A stretch of 64,000 bases of DNA. It comes from Ustulina deusta (lineage: Eukaryota; Ascomycota; Sordariomycetes; Xylariales; Xylariaceae). The notes beneath the pieces were generated by a model. It was not told the origin of the DNA. It saw nothing but the letters and a program-made list of their open reading frames with translations, and made no database searches. Within the stretch, counting starts at the first letter, position 1. Each line of letters opens with the position of its first letter. Both the position numbers and the translations under genes were made by a program. The stretch is taken from assembly GCA_023159155.1 (NCBI GenBank), contig JAJNNX010000003.1, positions 868,001-932,000 on the forward strand. The letters are read 5' to 3'. This document shows positions 50,701 to 62,680 of this stretch, one piece after another.

Positions 50701-51013
50701 GACTGGTATCACTGCGTGCATGCCGATGTTGCTAGTGCCCAACCGTGTTGTATGTGTGTAGACCGGTTTTAGCCAAGAGAGTAAAATATCGCTTTCGTCC
50801 ATGAGATGGACGGCGAGTTGTACCCGTACGACGGGAGCAGCGTAACGGAGTATGGGATTTCCGAATATAAAACACGAGGCACATACCCCATGCTAGGTAC
50901 GATGCCGCTACTCATATCCATGTAGCAACCCTGATGCAGCGATCTAACTACCACTGTTGATCATATCCAAATGCTGTCGTTGGATCAAGGCTGTGTATAA
51001 TCAATAACGCTCG
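47763..51013. other. Balanced DNA right of element A; no supported gene
   Basis: Normal composition with only short frames. The longest, 47787-48080 (+, 97 codons), opens at GTG, has ordinary amino-acid composition and could be a relic of a coding exon; I do not recognise it. An 80-codon ATG frame at 49331-49573 (+) has a basic, low-complexity product and no family signature. A C-rich tract interrupted by single T and G lies at about 50417-50442. A T-arm-like word at 48989-49010 (minus) lacks the rest of a tRNA. Confidence 0.45.
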
Positions 51014-53214
51014 CTATGATATACGCGCGCCACCTGGGCGCGGGGCTTCGGTGTACGCGACTCCCTCGTTTGGATTTTGATCACCGCCATCGTCGAGGAG
51101 GTCCAATGACGCATATGGGTTGCTCGTGGGCAGCATAGAAGAAGTGGGAATACTGGTACTGACTGGGGAGCTTCTTCGCGTACCACGTGGCATAGCCTGT
51201 GATTCTATAGTCGACTGTCCCACTGACGGACTAGGCGCGCTTTCAGTTGGAATGATGGCTGCCACGTTACTGCGGGCTGGAGGGGCGATAGGGCCAAAGG
51301 GTGATCCGTATGAAACTGGACAGGGTGAGAGGTCGTTATCAGGCGAGTTTGCGGCTGTGATACAAGAAACACAGTGTAAGTATCTCAACGCGGTTGGCAT
51401 TAGATGGCGGTTTTGCCGAAAGGAATATCAAATACGTACCCATGGGATTTCGTATAGCGCCGCCTATACCTCGAGATGCTGTTATCCGTCCAATGGAAGG
51501 GGAAGGTCCTAGGGTCTGAGGATCATGATTACATTGACTACCATGTCGCCACGCAAGCTGTCCACCCGCATCAGAAGTTAAGCCCAAACCTCCACAACGA
51601 GAAACCCCACTTCCAGCTGCAGAACTACCATGATGACCAAAGTATTGTTCATTATTTGTTCTGGAATTATGACTCTGGTTACCGTTCTTGGGACCCTCGG
51701 GCGGTGGCGCCTCGCGTTGTCTTGTTAGGTCTGCCTGATGTTTTTTCCACCACTGTGGATAACCGTGAAAGAGGCCAAGCTGATGTTGTGTGACTTTGTC
51801 TGATGGCATTTCATGTTTATACTTGCAGCCCTGTTGAGTGAAGGCACAGACACCCTCATGTACCCATTTATCGCAGTAAATTTTGGGTCGCCGGTGACCG
51901 GGGGGTGGTGCGTTGGTAGATGAGCTAGGGCTAAGATGGATGGGTGTTGAAGGAGTGGCGGCGACAATGTTATCAATTCGTGACTGTAGAAAGGCCGATG
52001 TTAGCCATGTTCAGACTGTTTTGTTGACCGTTGAATGACATAACCCCAACAAACATGTCTGGGCTGAATAGTGCTCTGTCTGTAAGCGCTCCTCGCTTCA
52101 GACTTTGAAGACAAGGCATTTGAGCGGAGGGGAATACGACACAAATCCCTACATGAAATCTACTATGGATAGGTGTCCGGGAGCTACGATGTGATACATG
52201 ATCGACCATGTAGCTTACCTGGATTGTATCCGCTGGCGAAGTGGGCGTCGTAGGGGGACTCTATTGAGGAGTTTCTTAGTAGGCAGATATAGGATGGGAA
52301 GCGTTTCAAGGGTGTCTACGATCTGAGAAGAAATAATTACATACTCGCACAGCAACAGGCTCTGTATTGCTCGAATGTCCGTTGGGAGGCAAACCACGAG
52401 GTTGAGGAACCACAACCATGCCAGCATAACCCTGTTGTATAGCAGGAATGTTCTGCAGGGGAGGGAGCATATCAGCTGGAATGAGTCGAGTGTATTGGCC
52501 ATTTCCACGATCATAGCAATAGGCAAAGCTGCCATCGAGCTGAGCATCGAATACCGGGCTAAGACTCGGATACGAGGTGACACTGGCAGCGTGTTGGAGG
52601 TGGTGATGCTGGTCTACGCGAGTGTTGGGAAACGGCGTCGTGCGGACGGATGGATGCTGTAAGTGATGAGCAGTGCCAGCGGCATCAAAGGGGTTGTACA
52701 TGATGCGAGGCTGGGGCACAATGACATCTTCCGTTGTCGGAGTCCTCCAGTTGGCAGAGGTGAGGCTGCGATTGTGGCCAGGCGGTGCTGGTATACTGGT
52801 TCGAATAATTTGAAGCTGGGGCGATGTTAGTTGCTGTTGTTGATGATGGTGGTGGTGGTGCGGCTGCGGCTGCGGCTGCTGCTGGGCGTGTTGGTATTGA
52901 GTTCCAGTCAGCCGTTCGCCCACAAGCTTATTGCGGCGGTCGTTGACGGACTGGAAGGCGTTTTTGTCCATGTTGATGGGTTGATCGAGAAGTGTATTCG
53001 GTGTGTATTCTATATTGGCCGTCGCAACGTCCAAGCTAACGAGGGGTGAAGAATGACAAGAGAGAGCGCGGGTGGACACAGAATCTGGAGAGGTGCTTCG
53101 TGTGGATGTGTGAGATGGTCCAGAGGAGTAAGACAAGCGAGAGGGAGAATCGGTAGCTGGACCAGAAATGGTGATGGAGGTAGAGGAGGAGGTGGGTTGC
53201 AGAGGAACGTCCAT
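51014..53214 (-). CDS. CCCH zinc-finger protein, four exons
   Basis: Exons 53214-52345, 52260-52219, 51983-51440 and 51354-51014 join in phase to 1797 nt, 598 residues plus stop. Donors GTATGT, GTAAGC and GTACGT are clear. The acceptor of intron 2 has GCTAAC upstream of TTTCTACAG. The start is the first ATG of the frame (MDVPLQPTS). Residues 1-290 are Ser/Thr/Pro-rich with a Gln/His tract near 115-135. The single recognisable domain is a zinc finger, C341-x8-C350-x6-C357-x3-H361, in the context IYCDKWVHEGVC...KHEMP, followed by GLFHGYPQWW. CCCH fingers of this kind usually bind RNA, but the target is unknown and a role is not claimed. The C-terminal third is low-complexity. Splice sites at the 14-codon second exon are the least certain part. 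Confidence 0.8.
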
Positions 53215-54139
53215 GTTGAAGAGGCGGTAGGTCGGCGTAAGGCAGGTCTCTAAGAGCTGGGCCGGTAAGGTGCTGTTTCCCACCCCCTCTCGCCAATCAA
53301 TTAAATCCAATTATGGCAAAATTCAAGGCAGCAAACGGACAATGGGGCATAGGCCCAGGATATAAGGCACGTGAGCCTAGACCACCAGCGGTGGCGGGAC
53401 TGTCAGTGAAGGCAGCGTGGCAAGAGGGAGAGGGAGGTCTGTCTTGGGAAGACGAGGGCCCTGGATACTTGTTGACTGGGTCGGCTGTGACGAGACGGCG
53501 AAAGACAAGACAGAACACAGCAATAACAAGGCCTGGCCCACTGACACAGACACATCCAGGGCCGGAGACGGAGGGGAGGGGGTCGATAGATGTACTCAGC
53601 CAGGCACCAGCAACAACTGGGCCCGGTGCGTTTCAATCAACCAAGCAGGACAAGCGAGACAAGCGAGGCAGGTGAGGCAAGCAAGGCAAGCAGCCCTCCT
53701 TAGTCTTTGGGTCACAGTCGGCCGGTCGGTCTGTCTGGTGGTGGCCGTCACGGCCGTTTGTAGACAATCCTCAAATAAGGTTAAATGCATCAGAACGGTT
53801 ACCTGCAGCTGTTTTGTCCTGTGTTTCCCACGTGACAAACGGCCCATAAACCGCCAGTTGCACACACGCAGATACACAAGATACCCCTGGGGGATGAATT
53901 TTTTTTTGTCGTATTCTCCTGAATCTACGATGCTAAGCTCACTTCATCTTCCTCTCTCTATGTAGCTCAGAACGGGTCCGTAGACGCCACCATGTCTCTC
54001 AGCAATCTCGAATGCAATGAGTCCGTTTCGCCTGCTCTACCCTGGATATAATGCTGAAATTCCTTGCCATTACCCAATCTCGATTAGAAATGCGTAGGGT
54101 GCCTTCATGTTTTCTTGTCAATGTAGACGTGTTGCTGGC
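53215..54139. promoter_or_regulatory. Intergenic: promoter side of CCCH gene, 3' side of remodeller
   Basis: Both neighbours run on the minus strand, so this 925 bp carries the upstream region of the CCCH gene and the downstream region of the remodeller. A purine-rich tandem tract of AGGCAAGC/ACAAGCG words fills about 53640-53695, and a CACGTG word lies near 53829. Open frames crossing it start at GTG and are not supported. No TATA element was identified with confidence. Confidence 0.45.
53640..53695 (+). repeat. Short AAGCGAGAC/AAGCAAGGC tandem tract
   Basis: Repeated 5- and 10-bp words of the type GACAAGCGAGACAAGCGAGG pass into GGCAAGCAAGGCAAGC. It is a simple-sequence tract in the upstream region of the CCCH gene. 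Confidence 0.7.
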
Positions 54140-57100
54140 TTATTGTCTAGTTTGCCTACAAGCCATCACAACCTGAAGCCTTTGGACGAAGTAGGCTCGA
54201 GCGGCGTGTGCCGCCGGGCTCTCGCCTGCGGTCCGGAGACTATCGAGTGCTAGTCGTAAAGAGAGCTCCGAATTGAGATCCACGCAGGGGTTAGTCGTGC
54301 TGTGCTGGCAGTGACAGAGAGCACAAGGGTTTCCACCGCCAATCCGACCAGTAGGAGTAATATCACCATTAGGGAGTCGAACCGCAGGAGGACGAAGTAT
54401 AGGCCCCTGAAATATAGGCACGTGAGGGCAGTTGGGTACCGTAGTCTGTTGGTAAGTGGCCGGCTTATGGGCATTGGGAGGTATGATAGGGTTAGCAGGA
54501 GTAGAAGCTACAGTTAGTGAATGTGACCAGCTGGGGTCGGGGCGGTTGTGGGAGTTAATCGTTGTTACACTGTGTTGGGTAGGTACTGTCGGGAATTGTA
54601 CCCGCGGGGCTTGGAGCTGAGTGTTTTGTAATACCTGAGACTGAGGTATTTGTGGCTGAGTTGATGGCAGGAACTTCACTTTCGGGAGCGCTGGTTCGTC
54701 GTTCCGGACTCGCCCCAGTGGTTTGGATGTTGTGGAGCTGCTGGGAACTTGGGGCTTTGGGCGCGGATCCTGCGACGCGCTCACACCGTTTACCACTCCT
54801 TGGGTTGCTTGACGGGGTGTTAACCATGGCCTTCTTCGAGGGACTCTTTTGTGTTCTCTTGGTCGGGGTTTTACCTTTGGGTGCCTTCGCTTTTCCCGGC
54901 CCCATAGATGACGCCTCATCACTGTCATCGTCGTCCTCTATTTCGTTCTGGTCGATGTATAATTCATCATCGACGTCCATTTCGGAACCACCGCTCTCTG
55001 CTCCCCGGGGCTGCTTTGGTGTTAATGAGAAGTCATCATCGCCTTCAATGAAACCTACGCGGTTGGTCTTATAGTCAATGCCCTGGGTGCCCCGTCGCCG
55101 TGCACCCCGACCGTAGACCTGTTGGTTCGCAGCAAGTTCACGCTGATGTTGTGCCTCCCGCTCCTTGAGAATTTTCTCCCAGATACTCGTATTTATCTCA
55201 GGGCCTACGTCTTGCATGGTATTTTCCGTATTGCTGGCAAGGTCACCTCTGTCGTTCGCCCAAATCCGTGCAAAGGAAAACTGTGTTCCAGCCGAATCGT
55301 CGTCGCCGGTATCGGTGTTTTCGATTTGACTCCGGTCAAGAAGCTTGTCTACAGATGTGTCATCATATGTAATCTTGTCTTTGGACTCATCACTAAAGAG
55401 GGCGGCGGCCCCGTGCTGTAAAATCGACTCTAAGTCTTCGCTAACCTCCTCTGTCGCATCCATACTCTCAATGAGAGCATGGTCCAGAGCCATCTTTTTG
55501 CGACCCATTTGCATAATCTTCTCTTCGACGGTATTCTTTGTCATCAGCTGAAAACACAATACCTTGCGTTTTTGTCCAATGCGGTGAGCACGGGAAAGAG
55601 CCTGGATATCTTGGTGTGGATTAAAATCCGGATCATATATGATGACTGTGTCTGCCGTAGCAAGGTTGATCCCAACACCTCCAGCACGAGTTGAGAGAAG
55701 CATAGCGAACAAGGGAGAGTTGGGAGCATTGAATGCATCGATGCGTTTTTGCTTCTCTAACGCCGACAAGTTCCCGTCGATCCGCGCGTGAGGCATGTCT
55801 AGGCCAGTTAAGAAATCCTCTAGGATTGTAAGAGAGTGAAGGTACTGGCTGAAGATAAGAACACGGTGGCTTCTTTCCTTTAATTTCGGGAGCATAATTT
55901 CAAGCAACAAGAGTTTCGGTGAAGCTTCGATGAGATTTCGATGCATTTGCACCATATCCACCGTTTTGTCTTCGATTTCGCCATTGAAGCAAAACGGATG
56001 ACATAAACACTGGCGGAGATCAGAGAGAATGTTGCTCATGCTCTTTCGCTCTCCAGCTTTGACTCTTGATCTTGAGATTATAGCCCTGATGAGCTCAGGG
56101 TTTCGTGCCATAATGGACTTCGACAACTTCTCTTGGACGACAGTCATAGTCACTGGTAAAATGATTTGTGCCATAGGAGGAAGGAACTTCAGAACCTGTG
56201 CCTTCGTTCGCCGCAGGAAATATGGTCGGATGAGGTTGTGCAATTCTGGAAGGTTTTCTTTGGTTAACTCGGCATATTTCGCATCTAGCTCCCCAGCATT
56301 TCTTTTGCCATCGATAAATTGTAGAAGGTTGAAAAGCTCTCGCTTGTTGTTTTGCAAGGGCGTGCCTAAGTATTCAGCAAGTTAACGGCAAAACATATAA
56401 AAACACAGATTATCTTGTTTTCCTTACCTGTGAGGAGGATTCGGCAGGGAATCTTCATATCCTGAAGTGATTTGTAAAGCGTCGTGTCCTCATTTTTCAA
56501 TCTCTGACCCTCGTCAACTATCAAACCAATCCACTTGACGCCGTGGAAGACCGTGTTCACGTTGGCGGCAGCTTCATATGACATGATGACTACATGAGCC
56601 TTCATACCATTTTTGGGGCCATCGGGATACAACTCATGTCTGTAAGCAAGATCCTGAGCAGCCCTGCCGCCATGGTAAGTAACAACTCTCAAGTCAGGTG
56701 CCCATTGTTTCAGCTCCCGCCGCCAGTTGGCGCACGTGGAGTTAGGTACCACAACCAAGAACGGCCAGCAACCTGGTCTAACATGAGTGAGAGCGGATAT
56801 AAATGCGACGATTTGGACTGTTTTGCCTAATCCCATTTCGTCTGCAAGTATCACATTCTGCTGCTGATGGAAATTGTACAAGAGAAAGTTGACCCCTTCA
56901 ATTTGATATTCCATAAGTTTCCCTTTCTTCAGCTGAGCAGGCTGGCTCTTGAGTTCGCAATCTCGGCCGAAGTCGAGAGATCTGTATAACGCAATGCGTT
57001 CACGCATCTGGTAGTCAGGAACTACGGCAAAGTACTTGCCGTTGAGATATTCGTCGTAAGCCGTCACGAAAGCCTCCCACGGCGCGCCAGAATCCCGTGG

Positions 57101-60008
57101 TGGTGGTTCATCCCAAACAACCTCTTCATAGCTCAAACCTTGAAACTTGACAAATACCGAAGTAATGTCGTCGATTCGTTCGAGGTCTTCGGCTTTGCTC
57201 GAAGTACTGAATCGAGTACGGTATTTCACGTTGAGAAGAACATCTGCCAAAAGCCATTCTTCCTCTATAGCCGCTGATTTATCCATCCTGGGTAAAGTTG
57301 AAGAGTCGCGTTTGTGGAATGCTTGCCGCATGACAGCAGGAGCGATCCCGAAGACCCAGGCTCCTGGCATCCATGTGTCATGAAAGTGCGATCGTCCCGT
57401 CCATCTGATGAGGTATTCGATTTTGTCCTCACCATAATCTTGATTGGTCTCTCCTGTAAGGTAGGCTGTTGGGTCTACCGGCCGCCAGGCGACTAAAGAA
57501 TGCACTTTAAAATTGGTGTTAACACAATCCTTGCAACTCCAGCCGGCCAGAGAGTATTCCTGAAGACGGTTCTCTATTATATCTTGATCATCCACTATCT
57601 CTGTAGTCAAAGCTGGGAGATGGCCGAAATGGTAACCGCGCTTGCAATTGGTACACCGGAAGAGAACGTAGTCGGCATTGTTAACCAAGAGCGGATCTAC
57701 CTCTGTGATTGGGTCTTCTCCTCCGTTATCTATTCGAGCCTTCTCCTCCTGCTTTGGAGTCTTCTTGGTGGAAAATTCGGCGCAGGAGGGCCCCGGTATC
57801 TTGCAGATTTGACATAGTGTATGATTCGGCGCCCGCGAATCCTTCTTCTGGTAGGTTTGAATGCAGAATTTGCACTGTAGAACAAAATCTTCATGGCCAA
57901 TCTTGGTGACCCGGTGTTCTCGCGCTGCTCTGGGACCAATACATGCCTTGTGGTAGGAGAAAGAGCAGCCTTGGCAGTGGACGAGAGGGTTCTTAGCCCC
58001 TCCAGACTCAGCAAGACAAGACTCGCATGTCTCTGAGTGTACGTTTCGAAAATGAGAGTCCAGGGCCAACTGCTGAAATAATTCTTTGACAGCGGCATGT
58101 TTTGGTGCAGTAGTCTGCCTTTCTTCAACCGCATCGTACTCATCGATATCTGGATCCTTCATGCTCTTCATATTCCTGTTGGACCTACCCGAGCGGCGAG
58201 CTGGTTCATATCCGATTGATGAGTCGCTGCCCTCACGTCTAGTGAGTTTTCTAGCTCTTGATCTAAATTTTTTTCCCCTTGAACTTCGACGGTGGGGTGC
58301 GACATCAGAGCGAACGAGGTAAATATCGTCATCGTCACTGTTACGAGTGTAGTCTTGGGCCAACTCATCCTCGGAGTCGGCAGCCGTTGTACGGTTCTGG
58401 CTAGCAGAGTTCCGGGTTAGGCGTCTCGTACTTACTGAGATGACTGAACCTCGGCTTCTCAGGGTTAGTTTGCTCGTCTTATTTTTTGATTCATTATCCT
58501 CTAGGTCGCTGCTTTGAGATTTGACGTCATCAGACTCAGAATCAGATCCAGGTAATGTCTGGTAGGACGACTGATGTATGCCCCTCCGAGTGGAGCGAGA
58601 CATGTGAGGCTTGCGACGCTTATTATGGCTGCCATAGTCCGAATCAGATGTTTCATATTCATCGCCTGAGCGAGGCCGTTTGCTTGCATTTCTCGCCATT
58701 GTACTGGAGTTAGAGTTAAGCGTTTGCTCGTAGGTCTCAATAGCTGCTCGCCCGCCTCTGTGATGAAGGATATCGTCGTACATGGCCTACATCAAGATCG
58801 CGAGGTTAGTTGTCGATGCAGAGAAGAAATAAGAACGAGGTGAATGAAGACGTTCGTGGTGCACGAAGCAGACTACAACTTTGGGGGGGTAGATAACATG
58901 AACAAAGACAAGCAGTGGGACAGCGGCAGTGTACGAGGGGAGAATTCCTCAATGAAACGCATGCAGCATCTTGAGGTAATGTAGCGAGGTGTTGGCAAAG
59001 CTGCACTATACAACATACCATCTTGCCCAGGCCAGCTGCCCATCAAAACGCAGTATGCAGCTCGTTTAGAGGGACCAATAGAGAGGACGGGGAAGAGACA
59101 TCAATAGAGAAGACGGGCCAGAGACGTATAGCTGTGGGACAACTTGAGGCTTGGAAGATCGAGGTTATAACGGGTGAGGGGAGGGGTTGTGATGTTATTT
59201 GTTAAAGGGAAGGTGGAAGGTGGAAGGTGGTGAAGGTGAGGAGGAAGCGGGTGTTCTACGGAAGCAGGTGCGAGTACACTATCCAGCCGGAAAAGGCAAG
59301 TTTGCTTCCAGGTGGGTAGTAGAGAATGTTAAGTGCGGGAATGGGATGGACATATATGGATGGTCTAGGAGGGCGGTTGTGAAGGGCAGTAGAGGAAGCG
59401 CCTGTTGCCAGGGCTGTTGTTGGTATCTGAGGCAGCAACGCTGGCCGCCGCACGCGCCTATAACAACGGAAACGAGCAGTCCTGTTTGAATTAGCACTTA
59501 CATGTTCTATACGACCATCTCTAAACTCGACTGTGTAGAAAATCTCGCCACCACTTTCGCTATCTTCTAAAACCCGCAGGACCGTCCGACTGGGAGGGAT
59601 ACGATGATAAGCGTCGGGGTCAGGCGGGGGTCTGAGGACGACTTTAATGGCCCGTAGTGTCTGCGGCGGACTCGGAATTGTAATGCTATCTCCTAGTCCG
59701 TTCTGTTTAGAATCCTGCCCATTTGCGCGTGGCTCCGCATCGTCGAGGGGGTCCTGTATGGAACCGTGACCGAATTCCAGCTCCGAGTCTTTCCCGGCTA
59801 CCTCTGAAGCAGCGGCGCTAGAAGGTTCCTCTGTTGCCGTAACGTCCTCGGAGTCCGCAACAGAGCTTCGCGAAAACTGTTCATGTCCCTCGATCCCCCG
59901 TCGCAAAGCGCGGTCCGCCCCGCCCTCCGCAAGGCCCTCGGCAACATCGTAGCTGGTGTCGTCCTCGTTTCTCGAAGGGCCGTTAGGGTTATCCGTAACA
60001 CCCTCCAT
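54140..60008 (-). CDS. Mit1/CHD-type SNF2 chromatin remodelling ATPase
   Basis: Proposed exons 60008-59502, 58786-56428, 56365-54635 and 54585-54140 sum to 5043 nt, 1680 residues plus stop. A Cys-rich PHD-like region spans about 423-555 (CESC, CQGCSFSYHKAC, CQIC). Chromo-like segments follow (EYLIRWTGRSHFHDTW near 625; FVKFQGLSYEEVVWDEPP near 715). The SNF2 motor has DEMGLGKT near 818, DEGQ at 927-930, LLTGTPLQNN near 956 and SRAHRIGQ near 1213. A CALC...C cluster lies near 1620. In fission yeast, Mit1 is the remodeller of the SHREC deacetylase complex that positions nucleosomes in silent chromatin; the same role here is inferred. The GTAAGG/CTTAG intron (62 bp) inside the motor is certain. 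The 49-bp intron near 54600 is needed to reach the Cys cluster. The first exon, joined by a 715-bp intron (GTAAGT; CTAACC...TGTAG), holds a chromo-like strand, VLRVLEDSES...YTVEF. If that join is wrong, the start is the ATG at 58783. Confidence 0.87.
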
Positions 60009-60682
60009 TGTAACGGTTTTATGTTGGTTTTCCCGCGACGCCTAAGACATTATATCCAGGAGAAATCGAAGTATGGAGGGTGCGGAAGAGGTGGCAGGAC
60101 GTCTACTCGGCTGAGTCGCCCCTGTTAGCAGCTTCAAATGCGACAATGCGCCTTCATCGAGATTGCGATTGCGACAATCTCACGGCAGCAGAAAGGAGGT
60201 ATTACATACCAAGAAGCGCTGATCATCGATAGCCCGAATGGAGACGAAACCCTTGAAGTGCGATCGGCCGTGGGAAGTGAAGCGGTGGCGGCGGAGAGGA
60301 ATGGCTCAGACATTGCAGCTTGCGATGAAGCAACGCGTATCAGTATTTGGCTTCGCGCGTAGCACGGCAGGTGGTAAAGTGGTTTTTGGCCGTTGTAGTG
60401 GGTCTGCTCTGGTACCTAGGTACCTACTGTATTCTGCAGGTACCATTGGGTCCATCATAGGAGGTATAGGTACGCTCACAGTGTACGTACCGTGATCTTT
60501 AGGTCTTGGTTGGTAAGGACGGTCTTCTCTCGGTGGGTACACCTTAGCAGCTGTAACTGATAAGATAAGACTTGGGAAAATTTCCTTGATGGGAAGTTGT
60601 AAATTGTGCAGCCCGTCTCTTCTCACGTTTACCTGCACATTGGGGATTTCGTGCAAATACTAAGTATTTCGCAAATAATGCA
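60009..60682. promoter_or_regulatory. Shared divergent promoter of remodeller and MRM1 genes
   Basis: 674 bp between two start codons on opposite strands. It carries three GGTACC palindromes clustered with CCTAGG at about 60410-60450 and a GTACGTAC word near 60483. No TATA box is evident. Short frames here begin without useful ATGs. The divergent arrangement allows co-regulation but does not prove it. Confidence 0.55.
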
Positions 60683-62680
60683 ATGAGACTTCCGACTTCT
60701 TCATGTTTGCTTGGTAAACATCGTGTATTCCTTAACCCCCTAAATTCACAGAGACTTGCTGTCGTTCCCTCCCAACCCGCATCGTCGCTCTCGGCCATCC
60801 ACAATGGTCTTCGAGAGTCCCAGAAGGCCAGGCCCCAGGGTTTTACGCAATCATCCTTAGAGACTGCGGGGTCTCGTCGCCCTTCCCAGGGCCCACGCCG
60901 AACTCGCGACCCCGATTGGACGCCCCCGACGTTCAAAATCAAGAGAGGCAAGAAAGATGTTACCGACACAGGCCCTGAGCGGCAGTCGCGGCGCGCGCGG
61001 TTCAATGACCCCACGAATAACTTCGGTAAACGAAGTCTGGTATATCAGATGAAACATGGAGAATTGAGAGGTGAGGCGGCTGAATTGGAAGCTCGAGGGC
61101 GCAGCAGCAAGCCACTCTCCCCCTGGGCACGTTCCGACCGCCCGCCCTCAGCCGGCTTTACGAGAGACCGACCGAGAGACTTTACGAAAGACCGACCGAG
61201 ACACTTCACGAAAGACCGAGAGAGCGACTTTACGAAAGACCGACCGAGAGACTTCACGAAAGACCGACCGAGAGACTTCACGAAAGACCGACCGAGAGAC
61301 TTCACGAGAGACCGAGAGAGAGACTTTACGAAAGACCGACCGAGAGACTTCACGAGAGATCGCAGCGCGAGCGCTGGGCGGTGGACGAATTCAACTAGAG
61401 ATGTCCAGACAGGACGCGCCTCCCCAGCATATGATCGACGACCTGTAGAGCGAGGATCAGGCACGAGAACCGCCTGGAACGCTAGGAGCTTGGACAATAC
61501 GCGCACGACGCGCACCGAAGCCTCGTCTCCCGACAACTCGCATAAAGAGTTCACTCGTGCGACTCCATTGAGAACTCGCCATGAGTTCTCTTCAAACAAT
61601 GCTGCCGAACAGTCAAGCGGATATCGTAATGAAGACAAACCATACGCTCGAAAGGAACGAGAAAACTGGAAGGCAGACGACGGTCCTATTCGTATTCACC
61701 ACACCACTGCGGCCTCGCAGTTCCTATACGGGCGATCTGTGGTCAAGGCGGCGTTGAAAGCTTCGCGAAGACAGCTCTACAAACTATACATCTACGACGG
61801 GGATGACAGGGAAAATGCCTTGGACGATGAAGTGGTCGCAAAGCTAGCAGGCGAAAAAGGAGTTGACGTCACGAGAGTGCCGAATAGTGGCTTGCGCATG
61901 ATGGATAAGATGAGCGCTGGCAGGCCACACAATGGATATGTGCTTGAGGCGTCACCGCTACCCCAACCGTCCCTCAAATCGTTAGGACTATTATCCCAGG
62001 ACCCCGAAGGCCCTGGATTTCATGTTTACCGAAACCACCAATCAAGGGAGGAGCAGATGGTTAATGGGACATCTGATTTTATCAGCTACCAGCTACCCGA
62101 AGGGCGGAAGCCGTTCGTCCTCTTATTAGATGGCATCCTAGATCCGGGCAATCTAGGAGCCATCCTTCGAACTGCAGGATTCCTAGGCATCAATGGGATC
62201 GTTATTACAAGGGATGGCTCAGCCACGTTGACACCGGTGGCACTGAAGGCGTCAGCGGGTGCGTCTGAAGTGATGACATTATTCTCCGTTAACAAAGTAA
62301 CGGATTTCCTCGCGAATTCGAAGGAGAATGGGTGGGTGGTATATGCTGCAGTTCCGGCGACGAAGCGGTCTAGAGCGAATTCACACCTGACAGTAGACCG
62401 CATCGAGAGCTATGATCCTCTGTCATCGCAACCAACGGTGTTGGTGATCGGCAGCGAAGGAGAGGGGCTCACTAAACAAGTCCGACGACTGGCGGATCAC
62501 GAAGTATCAATTCCTGGCGCATCTGGCAGCTTCTCCAACGTTGTCGACAGTCTCAACGTGAGCGTAGCTACCGGCATCCTTTGCTCTGCTTTTCTCAGGA
62601 AGCAATCATCGGGCATGATGGGAATTGAGCAGGGGGGTCCATCAGAGGCCGAGGACGAGAGCCAGCCCCAGCTTTGGTGA
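60683..62680 (+). CDS. mrm1: Mitochondrial large-subunit rRNA 2'-O-ribose methyltransferase (MRM1, SpoU family)
   Basis: A single exon of 665 residues from the ATG at 60683. The N-terminus is basic and Ser/Arg-rich with no acidic residue until about 45, as in mitochondrial targeting sequences. A recognition domain begins with [19 protein letters not shown], matching the L30-like substrate-binding domain of MRM1/RlmB enzymes. The knotted SpoU methyltransferase core has all three motifs: [13 protein letters not shown] near 485 (Asn and Arg catalytic), [10 protein letters not shown] near 590 and SLNVSVATG near 624. Yeast MRM1 methylates a guanosine ribose in the peptidyl-transferase loop of mitochondrial LSU rRNA using S-adenosylmethionine; the same reaction is inferred. 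The protein is longer than yeast MRM1 because of a low-complexity region at about 60-330 that contains an octapeptide repeat array. It reads away from the remodeller gene. Confidence 0.92.
   Translation: MRLPTSSCLLGKHRVFLNPLNSQRLAVVPSQPASSLSAIHNGLRESQKARPQGFTQSSLETAGSRRPSQGPRRTRDPDWTPPTFKIKRGKKDVTDTGPERQSRRARFNDPTNNFGKRSLVYQMKHGELRGEAAELEARGRSSKPLSPWARSDRPPSAGFTRDRPRDFTKDRPRHFTKDRESDFTKDRPRDFTKDRPRDFTKDRPRDFTRDRERDFTKDRPRDFTRDRSASAGRWTNSTRDVQTGRASPAYDRRPVERGSGTRTAWNARSLDNTRTTRTEASSPDNSHKEFTRATPLRTRHEFSSNNAAEQSSGYRNEDKPYARKERENWKADDGPIRIHHTTAASQFLYGRSVVKAALKASRRQLYKLYIYDGDDRENALDDEVVAKLAGEKGVDVTRVPNSGLRMMDKMSAGRPHNGYVLEASPLPQPSLKSLGLLSQDPEGPGFHVYRNHQSREEQMVNGTSDFISYQLPEGRKPFVLLLDGILDPGNLGAILRTAGFLGINGIVITRDGSATLTPVALKASAGASEVMTLFSVNKVTDFLANSKENGWVVYAAVPATKRSRANSHLTVDRIESYDPLSSQPTVLVIGSEGEGLTKQVRRLADHEVSIPGASGSFSNVVDSLNVSVATGILCSAFLRKQSSGMMGIEQGGPSEAEDESQPQLW
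61157..61372 (+). repeat. In-frame 24-bp repeat array in MRM1 gene, nine units
   Basis: Nine consecutive 8-residue units of the type F-T-K/R-D-R-P-R-D (variants [32 protein letters not shown]) occupy about residues 159-230. At DNA level the unit is GACTTCACGAAAGACCGACC and relatives. Phase is kept throughout, so length can vary without frameshift. The region is highly charged and probably disordered, between the targeting sequence and the catalytic half. Confidence 0.93.

Noticed and set aside
53417..53965. 182-codon plus-strand frame upstream of the CCCH gene
   Set aside because: Opens at GTG, runs through a simple-sequence tract, and lies in the promoter region of a better supported gene.
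61045..61638. 197-codon minus-strand frame with repeated SFVKSLGR units
   Set aside because: It is the antisense shadow of the octapeptide array in the MRM1 gene.
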